Below the pieces are notes generated by a model that was not told where the DNA came from, did no database searches, and saw only the letters and a list, made by a program, of their open reading frames with translations. Below, piece by piece: positions 17,923-27,749 of a stretch of DNA of 58,277 nucleotides. Positions within the stretch are counted from its first letter, which is position 1; every line of letters starts with the position of its first letter. The stretch is taken from NCBI RefSeq assembly GCF_025356155.1, contig NZ_JANXUQ010000140.1, positions 1 through 58,277 on the forward strand. Direction: 5' to 3'. The position numbers and the translations under genes are program-made. This DNA is from Rhodoferax sp. (lineage in GTDB: Bacteria > Pseudomonadota > Gammaproteobacteria > Burkholderiales > Burkholderiaceae_C).

Positions 17923-19611
17923 TCAGGCCGGAACCTCACCGTTCATCCACGTTTTGATGATGTTGGCCACGGCCGCAGGGTTGTCACGGGTCAACTGACG
18001 GGCATCGTCCAGTTGTTTCTCGCTAGCCGTAACCTGTACCGTGTCATTCACTCCCCCGGGACCGCTCAGTTGTGGCCGTTCTGGCATGTCAGACTCCATC
18101 GCGTCCAGTTGGTTCATGCGCACGTTGCTGACGCCAGCACCCGCAACCGGCGCCGTGCCCATTGCCTTGATGGCGGGGCGAATGACACCGGTCAATACCA
18201 ACATGGCGAACAGCAGGGTGCCCACGGGCCAGGCAAAGCTGCGGGCCAAGTCCACTACTTCTGGCTGGCGGTAGAACGGCACATCCGGCACCTCGATCTT
18301 GTCCGACACAAAGGCCGCGTTCATCAGGTTGACCGAATCACCACGTTCCTTGTTGAAGCCCACGGTCTCACGCACCAATGCGGTCATTTTTTCGATCTGG
18401 GCGTCGGTCAGCGGTATGCTGGTGGTTTTGCCCTTGTCGTTGGTGACGCTGCTGTTGTTGACCACCACCGCCGCATTGATTCGCTTGACCAAACCCGATG
18501 CGCCTTTGACAACCCGAATCGTCTTGTCCACCTCGTAATTGATGATGGACTCGCGCTTGCCACCACCGGCCAGTGACGATTGCCCCCCGCCCGACAGGTT
18601 TTGTGCCGCGCCGTTGATAGGAGCCGATGCGGCGCCGGGTGGCTGGTTGGAGGTCGCGCCAGGCACGCCTGAGGGCGGGCCGTTGGACGCGGCGTTGGTG
18701 CTCTCTACCAGTTGCTGGCTGCGGATGGCGCCGACTTCTGGCGACTGGTTAGGCTTGTGCGACTCGGTGGTGGACTCGGTCTGCGAGAAATCCAGCTCCG
18801 CCGTCACCTGGGCCTTGACGTTTTGGCGACCGACGATGGGCTCCAGAATGTCCAGAATCCGCTGGCTGTACTGCTGCTCAACCTGGCGCACGTATTGCAG
18901 TTGCTCGGCATCCGCGCCCAGTGCGCCGCCCGAGCCGTCCGATGCGCTGGACAGCAGCTTGCCGGTGTCGTCCAGCACGCTGACGGCCGATGGACTCATC
19001 TCTGGCACGCTGGAGGCCACAAGGTGGATGATGCCGGCCAATTGGGCACGGTCCAGATTGCGACCGGGGTGCAAGCTCAGCAACACCGAGGCGGAAGGCT
19101 TTTGCTGTTCGCGGAAAAAACCATTCTGATTGGGCAGGGCCAGGTGCACCCTGGCGTTTTGCACGGATGACAGTGCCTGGATGGAGCGGGTCAACTCGCC
19201 CTCCAGCCCGCGCTGGAAGGTCAGGCGCTCCTGGAACTGGGTCATGCCGAAGCGGTTCGACTCCATCATCTCAAAGCCGTTGACCGACCCCTTGGGCAAG
19301 CCCAGCGATGCCAGCTTCAGGCGGGTGTCGTGCACACGGTCGGCCGGCACCAGGATGGCGCCACCGCCGTCGGAATGTTTGTAGGGCACGTTCAGCGTGC
19401 TCAGCTGGGCGATCACGGCGCCGCCGTCTTTGTCGGACAGGTTGGAGTACAGCACCCGCCATTCGGCTTGGCGGCCCATGACCAGACCCACGATGCCAAT
19501 CGCCACAAACAGCACGATGCCCAGGGCCAAACGCAGGCGCTGCCCCTGATCCAGTGCGGCCAGCCGCTGGGCAAGCGTGGGGTTGACGGGAATGGTGGCA
19601 ACTACAGACAT
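17923..19611 (-). CDS. fliF: FliF, flagellar MS-ring protein
   Basis: FliF forms the MS-ring in the inner membrane. The 562 residues have an N-terminal membrane helix (about 25-45), the secretin-like YscJ domain with PNQNGFFREQQKPSASVLL, a low-complexity periplasmic loop rich in G, S and P (about 300-345), a second membrane helix (about 460-480) and the C-terminal FliG-binding tail. It is divergent from fliE and opens the fliF-to-fliR block. Confidence 0.97.
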   Translation of the reverse strand: MSVVATIPVNPTLAQRLAALDQGQRLRLALGIVLFVAIGIVGLVMGRQAEWRVLYSNLSDKDGGAVIAQLSTLNVPYKHSDGGGAILVPADRVHDTRLKLASLGLPKGSVNGFEMMESNRFGMTQFQERLTFQRGLEGELTRSIQALSSVQNARVHLALPNQNGFFREQQKPSASVLLSLHPGRNLDRAQLAGIIHLVASSVPEMSPSAVSVLDDTGKLLSSASDGSGGALGADAEQLQYVRQVEQQYSQRILDILEPIVGRQNVKAQVTAELDFSQTESTTESHKPNQSPEVGAIRSQQLVESTNAASNGPPSGVPGATSNQPPGAASAPINGAAQNLSGGGQSSLAGGGKRESIINYEVDKTIRVVKGASGLVKRINAAVVVNNSSVTNDKGKTTSIPLTDAQIEKMTALVRETVGFNKERGDSVNLMNAAFVSDKIEVPDVPFYRQPEVVDLARSFAWPVGTLLFAMLVLTGVIRPAIKAMGTAPVAGAGVSNVRMNQLDAMESDMPERPQLSGPGGVNDTVQVTASEKQLDDARQLTRDNPAAVANIIKTWMNGEVPA

Positions 19612-19793
19612 TTTGATTTCCGGTGGATGGGCAATCTAAGGGGCACGGTTCGCCGCAGGACTGGGATTGATTATTCGACCCACCTCCGAAAACATTAGGG
19701 TAATAAGCACCGGCTTTCCCTACCAATTCAAAATAATGGCCCGGCAAGCGGGTAATAGGATTGCGGCACCCCAAACAACCACGGAGATCCACC
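19612..19793. promoter_or_regulatory. divergent fliF/fliE regulatory region
   Basis: This 182-base gap separates the divergent fliF and fliE starts, a typical place for FlhDC-activated class II promoters. I see A/T-rich stretches, including AAATAAT near 19733, and a GGAG site before fliE. I find no clear FliA or sigma-54 consensus on either strand. Confidence 0.35.
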
Positions 19794-20111
19794 ATGGATT
19801 TCAAACTTAGCCCCGTAACCATGCCGACGGCGGTACGCCCCAGTACCAGCGCGCGCGCCGCCGCGGCCAGTGGTGTCGAAGGTGTGGGTGGCGGCTTTGC
19901 CGGGGCCCTGAAAGGCGCTTTAGGCTCGGTCAGCGCCGCGCAGAATGAAGCCACGCGCCTGCAACAGGAAGTGCAGATGGAAAACCCCAAAGTCAGCCTG
20001 GAAGAAACCATGGTGGCCATCCAAAAGGCCCAGATCGGTTTCCAGGCCTCGCTGCATGTGCGCAACCGGATGGTTCAAGCCTATACCGACATCATGAATA
20101 TGCAAGTCTAG
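19794..20111 (+). CDS. fliE: FliE, MS-ring to rod junction protein
   Basis: FliE joins the MS-ring to the proximal rod. I choose the ATG at 19794, preceded by GGAG, giving 105 residues of normal length. The C-terminal half carries the conserved VSLEETMVAIQKAQIGFQA and RNRMVQAYTDIMNMQV blocks. It is transcribed away from fliF. A palindromic intergenic repeat follows directly after its stop. Confidence 0.95.
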   Translation: MDFKLSPVTMPTAVRPSTSARAAAASGVEGVGGGFAGALKGALGSVSAAQNEATRLQQEVQMENPKVSLEETMVAIQKAQIGFQASLHVRNRMVQAYTDIMNMQV

Positions 20112-20168
20112 CAGGCCGCCAGCCCTCGTAATATATGAAGATATTGCTATATAAGCAATAGCAATTAT
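20112..20168 (-). repeat. small palindromic intergenic repeat, copy A
   Basis: Read on the minus strand this carries GCTATTGCTTATATAGC, eight bases, and then CATATATTACGAGGGCT followed by GGCGGCC. The same pattern (GCTAT, short loop, ATAGC, 7-8 bases, CA..AT....CGAGGGC) recurs at 25912-25960, 39199-39250 and 41984-42032. It lies between the convergent ends of fliE and fliT, where the hairpin may also act as a terminator. Confidence 0.6.
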
Positions 20169-20169
20169 C

Positions 20170-20466
20170 TCAATGCAACATCTGGGATTTGTGACACCCG
20201 ATCTCCAGCCGCTCCAGCCAAGGCTCTGCCAGAAAACGAATTTGGGCATCGTTATTCAAAATTCGCAGCATGATGCGCGATTTCTCCTGGCGAGCACCCT
20301 CGTCCAACTGCTCTGACTGGGCACGGTGTCGCAACTGCTCAATGAGAACGGCACATACCGCTTCAAAACGCATGATCTCGTTCCAATCCGCGGTCTTGGC
20401 GGCCTCCAGCATACGGGCGCTGCTGTCCTCAATCGCCTTGTAATAATCAATAAGAACTTGTGACAT
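20170..20466 (-). CDS. fliT: FliT-like flagellar export chaperone
   Basis: FliT chaperones the filament cap FliD and, in enterics, inhibits FlhDC. The 98-residue helical protein contains YYKAIEDSSARMLEAAK and DWNEIMRFE, typical of FliT, and an end with PWLERLE. It follows fliS by 3 bases. Family conservation is weak, so the name rests on length, helical pattern and the fliD-fliS-fliT order. Confidence 0.82.
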   Translation of the reverse strand: MSQVLIDYYKAIEDSSARMLEAAKTADWNEIMRFEAVCAVLIEQLRHRAQSEQLDEGARQEKSRIMLRILNNDAQIRFLAEPWLERLEIGCHKSQMLH

Positions 20467-20469
20467 GAC

Positions 20470-20922
20470 TCAGGTCTCCACAAGTGACAGCCGCACAGAA
20501 GTACCAGCTAGTGTCACATTTGTACTACTGCCGCCCTTAATCGACTTCCAGCTTTGGGCCAGGGGTTCTATCAGGCGATATACCTCTCGCAAGATGGCAT
20601 CGTCATTTTGCACATTGGCCACAATTAACCGGTACACAGCATAGTCATACAGCGCTTGAAGATTGACGGCCAGTGGCCCACCGTCCACGGTATCCAACCC
20701 GGTGGCCAGCCCCTCTTCCAGAATACGGATGCACTTGGAAATAGCCGCGCACTTGGCTGGCACATCCTGGCGCACCAGCGCGCCACGTGCGGTGTTCAGG
20801 GTTTCCAACAAACCGTCAAAGAGCAAGGAAACGATTTGGTGCTTGTCCGCCGTGTGCATACCGGTCTCAACACTGATTCTTTGGTAGGCATTGGCACTAC
20901 GCGGGCTGTTGGAACTGAACAT
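20470..20922 (-). CDS. fliS: FliS, flagellin export chaperone
   Basis: FliS binds the flagellin C-terminus before export. Family blocks include ANAYQRISVETGMHTADKHQ, LLFDGLLETLNTARGAL and YDYAVYRLIVAN. I prefer the ATG at 20920-20922 (150 residues) because AAGGA is spaced 8 bases before it; the ATG at 20931 would add three residues. It lies between fliD and fliT. Confidence 0.93.
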   Translation of the reverse strand: MFSSNSPRSANAYQRISVETGMHTADKHQIVSLLFDGLLETLNTARGALVRQDVPAKCAAISKCIRILEEGLATGLDTVDGGPLAVNLQALYDYAVYRLIVANVQNDDAILREVYRLIEPLAQSWKSIKGGSSTNVTLAGTSVRLSLVET

Positions 20923-21004
20923 GGAGGCCATCCTTTGGAAATGGGTAACTGATGGCTAGTTATCGACCGCTGGTTCAAGAACTGAAGTTACCTATAAGCC
21001 GCTT

Positions 21005-22378
21005 TCACCGTGTACTTTGATTCCACGTAGTGACCTGCTGGCTCACATAGGCGTTGATGGCATTCAGGCTAGCCATCTTGGCATCCAGCGCGGTGTAGCG
21101 CGCATTCAAGTTGGCCTCGTACTTGCTTACATGGTCATTGAACTTTGATTGGTTCAATGCATTTTGACTCAGCGCACGCTTGAGGCTGGCATCTTTGGTA
21201 TCGAAAAAACCGGTGCTCGATAGCAAATCGGTCGTCACGGCGCGCAGCTTGACGGCGATACCGTCTGAGGAACCGCCGCCGGTGTTGCGAAACAAGTTTT
21301 TCAGCTCCGTCATATTGTCCAGTCCCTTGGACAGTTTGCTCGCGTCCACAGCCAGATCGCCACCCCGTTGCTGCGTAATGCCCACGTCGGCTAGTCTGCT
21401 GTACATGCTGGAGCCCTTGGACACGAACTGTATTGCCGAGCGCAGGCTGTTTTGCAACCCAACCGTGGTCGAGTCTCCTTGCAGCAGCCCGGCCCCCTTG
21501 GTGGCCGGGTCGTACTTGGTGGCGTCATTCAGCACTCCATTGACGGCGTTGTAGGCAGCCACGAAGTCAGCAATATTCTTTTCGACGGCCGACGTGTCTT
21601 TGGAGACGGTGATTTCGACCGGTGCAGTGGTCACCTGCAATGCATTGAACGTGACCCCCGAAACCGTAGTGGCGAATGTATTGGTGGAGGAACTGACCGG
21701 AATGCCGTTCACCGTAGCCGCCGCGTCTGTGGCCGGCGTGGTGGTGGTGGTGCCCACCACCAGGCGCGACAAACCCAATGCGTCCGCATTGTTGCCATCT
21801 TGGTCTGCCACACTCAGGGCAAACCCACCTGCAACCCCGGTGCTCTTGCTGCGCAGCAGCAAACGCTCGCCCGATGCGTCACTGAGTACCGAGGCAGTAA
21901 CTCCCGCATTGGCTCCATTGATTTTGCTGGCCACGTCAAGAATAGTATCGGTAGCAGTCACATCAACATTCACTGCCGCACCAATTACGGGCGTGAACGT
22001 CAGCGTACCCTGCCCCACCGCCGCACCGGTTGGCAACAGTGGTGCTGATGCCGTGGATTTGGCCTTGGCCAGCACACTGACTTCAACACTGAACGTTGTA
22101 GGAAGCGTTCCCCCTAGAGCGCTGGCGGTTACTGCTGCAGTATTAGAGGAGGTTGCAGTGACCGCATTCCAGCCCGTCACACTGGTGAGCTTGCCGGCGG
22201 CATCGGACAGCGTGGACACCAAGGATTTGATTTGCCCAAATGCCGATATCTTGGTTTTTACCGTAGTTGCCGCTAGCGTCAGTTTATCCAGAGGCTTCTT
22301 TTCGAGAGCCACCAACTGCGAGACGATGCTTTTGACGTCCAGGTTACTCCCAAGCCCTGGGGATGAAATCGTAGCCAT
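21005..22378 (-). CDS. fliD: FliD, flagellar filament cap protein
   Basis: FliD caps the filament and folds incoming flagellin. The 457-residue reading starts at the ATG 5 bases after GGAGG. A GTG two codons upstream lies inside that site and is rejected. The N-terminus ISSPGLGSNLDVKSIVSQLV and the C-terminal coiled coil with AYVSQQVTTWNQ are typical. The middle is rich in T, A and V, as expected for the variable exposed domain. It is downstream of a flagellin, with a strong hairpin in between. Confidence 0.95.
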   Translation of the reverse strand: MATISSPGLGSNLDVKSIVSQLVALEKKPLDKLTLAATTVKTKISAFGQIKSLVSTLSDAAGKLTSVTGWNAVTATSSNTAAVTASALGGTLPTTFSVEVSVLAKAKSTASAPLLPTGAAVGQGTLTFTPVIGAAVNVDVTATDTILDVASKINGANAGVTASVLSDASGERLLLRSKSTGVAGGFALSVADQDGNNADALGLSRLVVGTTTTTPATDAAATVNGIPVSSSTNTFATTVSGVTFNALQVTTAPVEITVSKDTSAVEKNIADFVAAYNAVNGVLNDATKYDPATKGAGLLQGDSTTVGLQNSLRSAIQFVSKGSSMYSRLADVGITQQRGGDLAVDASKLSKGLDNMTELKNLFRNTGGGSSDGIAVKLRAVTTDLLSSTGFFDTKDASLKRALSQNALNQSKFNDHVSKYEANLNARYTALDAKMASLNAINAYVSQQVTTWNQSTR

Positions 22379-22516
22379 AGACACCTCCTAGTAACTAAAC
22401 CCAGCTTCGCCCACCATTATCGAGCACGCAAAATCCTGTGTCTTCCAATAAACGTCTTAAAACCCATCTATTACACTTCATCGACCGTTCACCCCCAAAC
22501 TGTAGGCGTAAATGGC
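22379..22516 (-). promoter_or_regulatory. region upstream of fliD
   Basis: The 138 bases between the flagellin hairpin and fliD hold the AGGAGG ribosome site. They also hold CTCGATAA (near 22425 on the minus strand), which is like a FliA -10 but lacks a matching -35 at 11-base spacing. I see no gene or repeat. Confidence 0.3.
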
Positions 22517-22551
22517 AGAGGCGGCGACAGAAACCTTCTGCCGCCGCCTCT
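22517..22551 (-). terminator. long hairpin after flagellin 1
   Basis: A near-perfect 16-base-pair stem is formed by AGAGGCGGCGACAGAA (22517-22532) and TTCTGCCGCCGCCTCT (22536-22551), with a three-base loop and one mismatch. It lies about 50 bases after the flagellin 1 stop codon, so it probably ends or protects the flagellin transcript before fliD. No long T run follows on the minus strand, so it may be a processing or stability element rather than a classic terminator. Confidence 0.7.
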
Positions 22552-22600
22552 TAAAACCCAAGCGCCAGGGCGCAGCGCGCCCCAGCGGGCTATCTTTGGC

Positions 22601-24076
22601 TTACCGCAACAGAGCCAGCACACCCTGTGGCAACTGGTTGGCCTGGGCCACCATGGCCGTACCCGCTTGTTGCAGAATCTGGGCGCGTGACAGGTTGGCG
22701 GTTTCTGCGGCGAAGTCTGCGTCCTGAATGCGGCTACGTGATGCAGACAGATTTTCGGAAGTCACCTGCAAGTTGCTGATAGAGGTTTCGAACCGCGACT
22801 GCAGCGCACCGAGTTTGGCGCGTTCGCCGTTGATAAAACCCAATGCAGCATCGACCGTTTTTAGCGCATTGGTTGCGTTGGCAAACGTGGTGATGTCCAC
22901 ATTGGCCACGTTGTTCAGGGCTGAGCCACCGGTCGTCAATTGGCTGGTGCCAGAACTCAGCGCAAAGGACTTTTGCGAGTCCAGCGTGATGTAGCCCCCC
23001 ACGGTAGATTGCGCTGCAGTCGTCGATGCAGCCAGTGCGACTGCTGCACCGGCCGCTGCGCCGGCCGCGTTGTATGCCGTTACCCCAATTGACTGGGCAT
23101 TCGCAACACCAGCTACGGTCGCGATATTGATATCGTTGCCCGAGGCGTTGGTCAGAATCACCTGGGTGCCGTCGGAACTCAAAGACGCATTGATGCCGGT
23201 TTTGGCGGACTGGTCGTTGATGGCCGACACGGCTGCAGCAAATTTATCGGTGCCGGTGGTGGCGGTCAGGGTGAACGACGCCGTCACAGCGGTTGTATTG
23301 TCCCCTTTCAACGAGATGGTGTAAGAACCTGTCGTGCTCATGCCGCTGAGGCGTGCCTCTGTGCTGGCAGTAGCCGTGACGCCAGTAGTCGCCTTGAGGG
23401 CGTTGATCTGGTCTGCGGTCGCCTTGGCACTGTCGCTCGCTACTACAGACAAAGTGCCCGTACCCAGATAGCCACTCACGGATACGGAGCCTGCGGTCAC
23501 TCCGTTCGAGGCAGTAGACGTTGCACCACCCGTTGAAATACCTGCAGAAGCTACATTCTGGTTGTTGCCATACACGCTGGTACGCAGATTGCCAGTAGCC
23601 GCAACAATAGTCTGATTGGCGTTGGCGCCCACCTGGAACTGTTGGGTACCAAAGGTGCCATCCAGCAGCTTGGATCCGTTGAATTCCGAGGTTTGGGAAA
23701 TGCGGTCCAACTCCGATACCAACTGGCCCACTTCGGACTGCAGAGCTTGGCGGTCGCCCGCGCTGTTGGTGGCATTGGCCGACTGCACGGCCAGTTCACG
23801 CACCCGTTGCAAGATGTCGCCCGAGGCCTTCATGGCGCCTTCAGCCGTTTGCGCCAGAGAGATGCCGTCGTTTGCATTCCGTGTGGCCTGGTTCAGACCA
23901 CGGATCTGGCTGGTAAAGCGCTCGGAAATAGCCAGACCGGCCGCGTCGTCCTTAGCACTATTAATGCGTAAGCCTGATGACAAGCGCTGGATGGAGGTGG
24001 ACAGCGATGAGGCGTTCATACCCAGATTGCGCTGCGCAGTTAACGAATTAACGTTGGTGTTGATGATGGATGCCAT
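22601..24076 (-). CDS. fliC: flagellin 1
   Basis: This is a structural filament protein of 491 residues. The conserved N-terminal D0/D1 part holds [20 protein letters not shown] and [21 protein letters not shown] variable T/S/A-rich centre follows (about 170-400), and the C-terminus ends [11 protein letters not shown]. The termini are nearly identical to flagellin 3, while residues about 160-250 are nearly identical to flagellin 2 at DNA level, so the gene is a mosaic. GGAG precedes the ATG and a good FliA promoter lies at 24212-24238. Confidence 0.96.
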   Translation of the reverse strand: MASIINTNVNSLTAQRNLGMNASSLSTSIQRLSSGLRINSAKDDAAGLAISERFTSQIRGLNQATRNANDGISLAQTAEGAMKASGDILQRVRELAVQSANATNSAGDRQALQSEVGQLVSELDRISQTSEFNGSKLLDGTFGTQQFQVGANANQTIVAATGNLRTSVYGNNQNVASAGISTGGATSTASNGVTAGSVSVSGYLGTGTLSVVASDSAKATADQINALKATTGVTATASTEARLSGMSTTGSYTISLKGDNTTAVTASFTLTATTGTDKFAAAVSAINDQSAKTGINASLSSDGTQVILTNASGNDINIATVAGVANAQSIGVTAYNAAGAAAGAAVALAASTTAAQSTVGGYITLDSQKSFALSSGTSQLTTGGSALNNVANVDITTFANATNALKTVDAALGFINGERAKLGALQSRFETSISNLQVTSENLSASRSRIQDADFAAETANLSRAQILQQAGTAMVAQANQLPQGVLALLR

Positions 24077-24390
24077 TGTGATACTCCAGTAAATCTGACT
24101 GAACCCGGCATTGCTGCCGGCCTAATCGCCAGTTCAAGCCTGGCCGCCATGTCGGAGTGGCCCCAAGACCCTGCCCCGACGACGAGCCCAATTTGCAACC
24201 CGTTGCATTTGTTTTCGGTTGCTAGACGTAGAACTTTAGTGTCGATCTGAAAAACAAGGCAGTTTTTACCGTGGTTATTGGACAAATGCCATTTTTTGCC
24301 ATCTCCACAATTGCCCCATCGTCGCCAAGTTACCAGTCCATTGTTGGTGCTTGACCCGGCCGCAGTGCCGCAACTTTATGGAGTTTTGCT
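24077..24390. promoter_or_regulatory. divergent regulatory region between flagellins 1 and 2
   Basis: This 314-base gap holds the FliA promoter of flagellin 1 (24212-24238) and a GGAG ribosome site before flagellin 2. On the plus strand I find no FliA consensus with correct spacing upstream of flagellin 2. TTGACC near 24351 has only a poorly placed -10-like TTTATG. The region is flanked by two flagellin genes that form large inverted repeats. Confidence 0.6.
24212..24238 (-). promoter_or_regulatory. FliA (sigma-28) promoter of flagellin 1
   Basis: On the minus strand TAAAGTTC (24231-24238) is followed by exactly 11 bases and ACCGAAAA (24212-24219). This matches the sigma-28 layout TAAAGTTT-N11-GCCGATAA. 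The site lies about 135 bases before the flagellin 1 start, giving a long untranslated leader. Confidence 0.78.
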
Positions 24391-25866
24391 ATGGCCTCTA
24401 CCATTAACACCAATATCAGCTCACTGACGGCACAGCGCAATCTGGGCACTAACCAGATGTCTCTGACCACATCCATTCAGCGGCTATCCTCTGGCCTGCG
24501 CATCAACAGCGCCAAAGACGACGCCGCCGGTCTGGCCATCTCCGAGCGCTTCACCAGCCAGATCCGTGGTCTGAACCAAGCGGCCCGCAATGCCAATGAC
24601 GGCATCTCTCTGGCGCAAACGGCTGAAGGCGCCATGCAATCTGCCAGCAACATCTTGCAGAGGGTGCGCGAACTGGCGGTGCAATCCGCCAACGCGTCCA
24701 ACAGTGCTGGCGACCGCCAAGCGCTGCAGGCTGAGGTGGGCCAGCTGGTGGCCGAGCTGGACCGTATTGGCCAGACCACCGAGTTCAATGGCTCCAAGCT
24801 GCTGGATGGCACTTTTGGCACAGCCCAGTTTCAAGTGGGTGCCAATGCCAACCAAACCATTATTGCGGCAACCGCCAATCTGCGTACCAGCGTCTACGGC
24901 AACAACCAGAATGTAGCTTCTGCAGGTATTTCAACGGGTGGTGCAACGTCTACTGCCTCGAACGGAGTGACCGCAGGCTCCGTATCCGTGAGTGGCTATC
25001 TGGGTACGGGCACTTTGTCTGTAGTAGCTAGCGACAGTGCCAAGGCGACCGCAGACCAGATCAACGCCCTCAAGGCGACTACTGGCGTCACGGCTACTGC
25101 CAGCACAGAAGCACGCCTCAGCGGCATGAACTCGACAGGTTCTTACACAATCACCCTGAAAGGGGACAATGCAGCCCCCATAACGGCGTCGTTCACCCTG
25201 ACCTCCACCACCGGCACCGACCACTTGTCGGCAGCGGTTTCGGCCATCAACGACCAAGCGGCCAAAACCGGAATCAACGCGTCGGTGAGTTCCGACGGCA
25301 CCCAGGTGATTCTGACCAACGCCTCGGGCAACGATATCAATATATCGACCGTAGGTGGTATTGCGAATGCCCAGTCAATTGGAGTGACAGCCTACAATGC
25401 AGCCGGCTCAGCGGCCGGTGCAGCAATCGCCCTAGGTGCATCGACGACTGCATCGCAATCTACTGTGGGGGGCTACATCACACTGGACTCGCAAAAGTCC
25501 TTTGCGCTAAGTTCTGGCACTACCCAATTGACGACCGGCGGCTCGGCATTGAACACTGTGGCAAACCTGGACGTGACCACGTTCACCAACGCAACCAATG
25601 CGCTAAAAACGGTGGACTCGGCCTTAGCCTTCATCAACGGAGAACGCGCCAAACTCGGTGCGCTGCAGTCGCGCTTTGAAACCAGCATAGCAAGTCTGAA
25701 CATCACGTCTGAGAACTTGTCTGCCTCGCGCAGCCGCATCCAGGACGCTGACTTTGCAATGGAAACGGCCAACCTGTCACGCGCGCAGATTCTGCAGCAA
25801 GCGGGCACCGCCATGGTAGCCCAGGCCAATCAGATTCCGCAAGGCGTGTTGGCACTGCTGAAGTAG
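24391..25866 (+). CDS. fliC: flagellin 2
   Basis: The second flagellin also has 491 residues, in opposite orientation to its neighbours. The N-terminus differs from flagellins 1 and 3 ([20 protein letters not shown]) and the C-terminus ends [11 protein letters not shown]. The centre at 24901-25128 matches flagellin 1 with only two synonymous differences in 228 bases, which points to recent gene conversion. A GGAG site precedes the ATG. No FliA promoter is apparent, so its expression may differ from the other two. Confidence 0.95.
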   Translation: MASTINTNISSLTAQRNLGTNQMSLTTSIQRLSSGLRINSAKDDAAGLAISERFTSQIRGLNQAARNANDGISLAQTAEGAMQSASNILQRVRELAVQSANASNSAGDRQALQAEVGQLVAELDRIGQTTEFNGSKLLDGTFGTAQFQVGANANQTIIAATANLRTSVYGNNQNVASAGISTGGATSTASNGVTAGSVSVSGYLGTGTLSVVASDSAKATADQINALKATTGVTATASTEARLSGMNSTGSYTITLKGDNAAPITASFTLTSTTGTDHLSAAVSAINDQAAKTGINASVSSDGTQVILTNASGNDINISTVGGIANAQSIGVTAYNAAGSAAGAAIALGASTTASQSTVGGYITLDSQKSFALSSGTTQLTTGGSALNTVANLDVTTFTNATNALKTVDSALAFINGERAKLGALQSRFETSIASLNITSENLSASRSRIQDADFAMETANLSRAQILQQAGTAMVAQANQIPQGVLALLK

Positions 25867-25911
25867 TCGGTCCGACTATTGGGCAGCTAGAAAACAATTC
25901 CGGGTGAATTC

Positions 25912-25960
25912 GGCCACACGCCCTCGTAAATACTTGCCTTGCAGCTATGCTATTCATAGC
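25912..25960 (-). repeat. small palindromic intergenic repeat, copy B
   Basis: On the minus strand this reads GCTATGAATAGCATAGC, then seven bases, CAAGTATTTACGAGGGC and GTGTGGCC. It shares the hairpin and the CGAGGGC block with copies at 20112-20168, 39199-39250 and 41984-42032. It sits between the two convergent flagellin genes. Confidence 0.6.
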
Positions 25961-25990
25961 AGATCGCATGATTCTTGCACTTCGCCACGA

Positions 25991-26008
25991 GCCGGTTGGA
26001 TAACCGGC
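25991..26008. terminator. perfect hairpin downstream of flagellin 2
   Basis: GCCGGTT (25991-25997) pairs perfectly with AACCGGC (26002-26008) across a GGAT loop. It lies 125 bases past the flagellin 2 stop in a convergent spacer. No T run follows, so terminator function is uncertain. Confidence 0.4.
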
Positions 26009-26192
26009 CGGTGGCAGCCAGTGAACGCGTGGCGCGCAGTCTGGACCCACACCTTGCCAGCCTGCAGTCAATTGCCCGACGTATCGCGCACCATTACCCT
26101 AACAGTCCAGGTGAAACAAGGGCCTAGTGCTACTCTTAACGTACCAATCAAGTCCCACCCACCTCTGACCAGCGCGCCAGCCCTGAGACAGA

Positions 26193-27698
26193 CTAACGAA
26201 GCAGCGCCAATACACCTTGCGGTAACTGGTTGGCCTGGGCCACCATGGCGGTGCCAGCCTGCTGCAGAATCTGGGCCCGGGACAGGTTGGCCGTTTCTGC
26301 GGCAAAGTCTGCGTCCTGTATGCGGCTGCGTGAGGCGGACAGATTTTCTGACGTCACCTGCAGGTTGCTGATCGACGTTTCAAAACGCGACTGCAGCGCA
26401 CCGAGTTTGGCCCGTTCGCCGTTGATGAAAGACAGCGCCGAATCTACGGTCTTCAAAGCGTCGGTGGCGTTGGCGAAGGTGGTGACGTCTAAATTGGCCA
26501 CGCTCTTCAGTTGAGAGCCGCCGGAAGCCAACTGGTTTGAAGCCGATGTCACAGCAAATGACTTTTCAGAATCCAGCGTGATGTAACCACCAACGGTCAA
26601 ATAGTCAAGGATGGTATTGGCTAGTAAAACGGCCGGCGATCCAGCCACTGGCGCACCCGCAGCGTCGTAGGCCGTGACAGTCACAGTGGCAGCGTTGGCA
26701 ATGCCTGTGTCCCCCACCACAATGTTGTTGCCTGATGCATTCTTTAATATGACCTGCGTGCCGTCTGAACTCAAGGATGCGTTGATTCCGGTTTTGGCGG
26801 ACTGGTCGTTGATGGCCGACACTGCCGCGGCAAATTTGTCGGTGCCGGTGGTGGAGGTCAGGGTAAACGAGATCGTGCGTGCTGCGCCAACATTGTCGCC
26901 TTCCAGCGTCAATGTATACGACCCCACGGATGTCATGCCGCCCAGGCGTGCCTCGGTCGTTGCCGTGGCGGTGACGCCCGTGTTGGCTTTGAGTGCGTTG
27001 ATTTGGTCTGCCGTAGCTTTGGCCGTCGCCTGCGAGGCAACGTTCAGGGTGCCCGTCCCCAGGTAACCACTGACTGTAACGGCACCACTCGATACGCCGT
27101 TTGGGGGTGCAGACAGGGGAGCGGGACCCCCAGTGAAGCTGAACGCTGAGCCGGTACCCACACCTGCGCTGGCCACATTCTGGTTATTGCCATACACGCT
27201 AGTACGCAGATTGCCGGTAGCAGCCACAATAGTCTGGTTGGCATTGGCACCCACCTGGAACTGTTGCGTACCAAAGGAGCCGTCCAGCAGCTTCTGGCCG
27301 TTGAATTCCGAGGTTTGCGAAATACGGTCCAACTCCGACACCAACTGACCGACTTCAGACTGCAGCGCTTGGCGGTCGCCCGCGCTGTTGGTGGCATTGG
27401 CCGACTGCACGGCCAGCTCGCGCACACGCTGCAAAATATCGCCCGAGGCCTTCATGGCGCCTTCAGCCGTTTGCGCTAGAGAGATGCCGTCGTTGGCATT
27501 GCGCGTGGCTTGGTTCAAGCCACGAATCTGGCTGGTGAAGCGCTCCGAGATGGCCAAGCCAGCCGCGTCGTCTTTGGCACTGTTGATGCGCAGGCCCGAT
27601 GACAAGCGCTGGATGGAGGTGGACAGCGACGAGGCGTTCATACCCAGATTGCGCTGCGCGGTCAACGAATTAACGTTGGTGTTGATGATGGATGCCAC
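26193..27698 (-). CDS. fliC: flagellin 3
   Basis: The third flagellin has 501 residues with a GTG start at 27696-27698, chosen because GGAAGGA precedes it and because the reading then begins [15 protein letters not shown] like its paralogues. The termini match flagellin 1 almost exactly, while the centre is distinct and slightly longer, with a P/G-rich insertion near [15 protein letters not shown] near-perfect FliA promoter lies 52 bases upstream. It is divergent from a GT41 glycosyltransferase. Confidence 0.95.
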   Translation of the reverse strand: MASIINTNVNSLTAQRNLGMNASSLSTSIQRLSSGLRINSAKDDAAGLAISERFTSQIRGLNQATRNANDGISLAQTAEGAMKASGDILQRVRELAVQSANATNSAGDRQALQSEVGQLVSELDRISQTSEFNGQKLLDGSFGTQQFQVGANANQTIVAATGNLRTSVYGNNQNVASAGVGTGSAFSFTGGPAPLSAPPNGVSSGAVTVSGYLGTGTLNVASQATAKATADQINALKANTGVTATATTEARLGGMTSVGSYTLTLEGDNVGAARTISFTLTSTTGTDKFAAAVSAINDQSAKTGINASLSSDGTQVILKNASGNNIVVGDTGIANAATVTVTAYDAAGAPVAGSPAVLLANTILDYLTVGGYITLDSEKSFAVTSASNQLASGGSQLKSVANLDVTTFANATDALKTVDSALSFINGERAKLGALQSRFETSISNLQVTSENLSASRSRIQDADFAAETANLSRAQILQQAGTAMVAQANQLPQGVLALLR

Positions 27699-27749
27699 AG
27701 TTGTATTCCTTCCACGGGTTGACACCCCATACGCCAACCTTTGTTATGG

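Larger units (their letters stand above)
25867..26192. other. convergent spacer between flagellins 2 and 3
   Basis: These 326 bases between two converging flagellin stops hold repeat copy B (25912-25960) and a perfect hairpin GCCGGTT-GGAT-AACCGGC (25991-26008), either of which could end transcription. I see no gene, promoter or RNA in the rest. Confidence 0.55.

Noticed and set aside
19612..19793. Sigma-54 promoter before fliE
   Set aside because: TGGCCC near 19737 is not followed by TTGC at the right distance, and the FlhDC system makes a sigma-54 hierarchy unlikely.
22517..26008. CRISPR-like array in the flagellin spacers
   Set aside because: The hairpins and repeats are single and different from each other, without regular spacers or cas genes.
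27699..27737. Longer N-terminus for flagellin 3
   Set aside because: The extra 13 residues have no counterpart in the two paralogues, and the GTG at 27698 has the ribosome site and aligns exactly with them.
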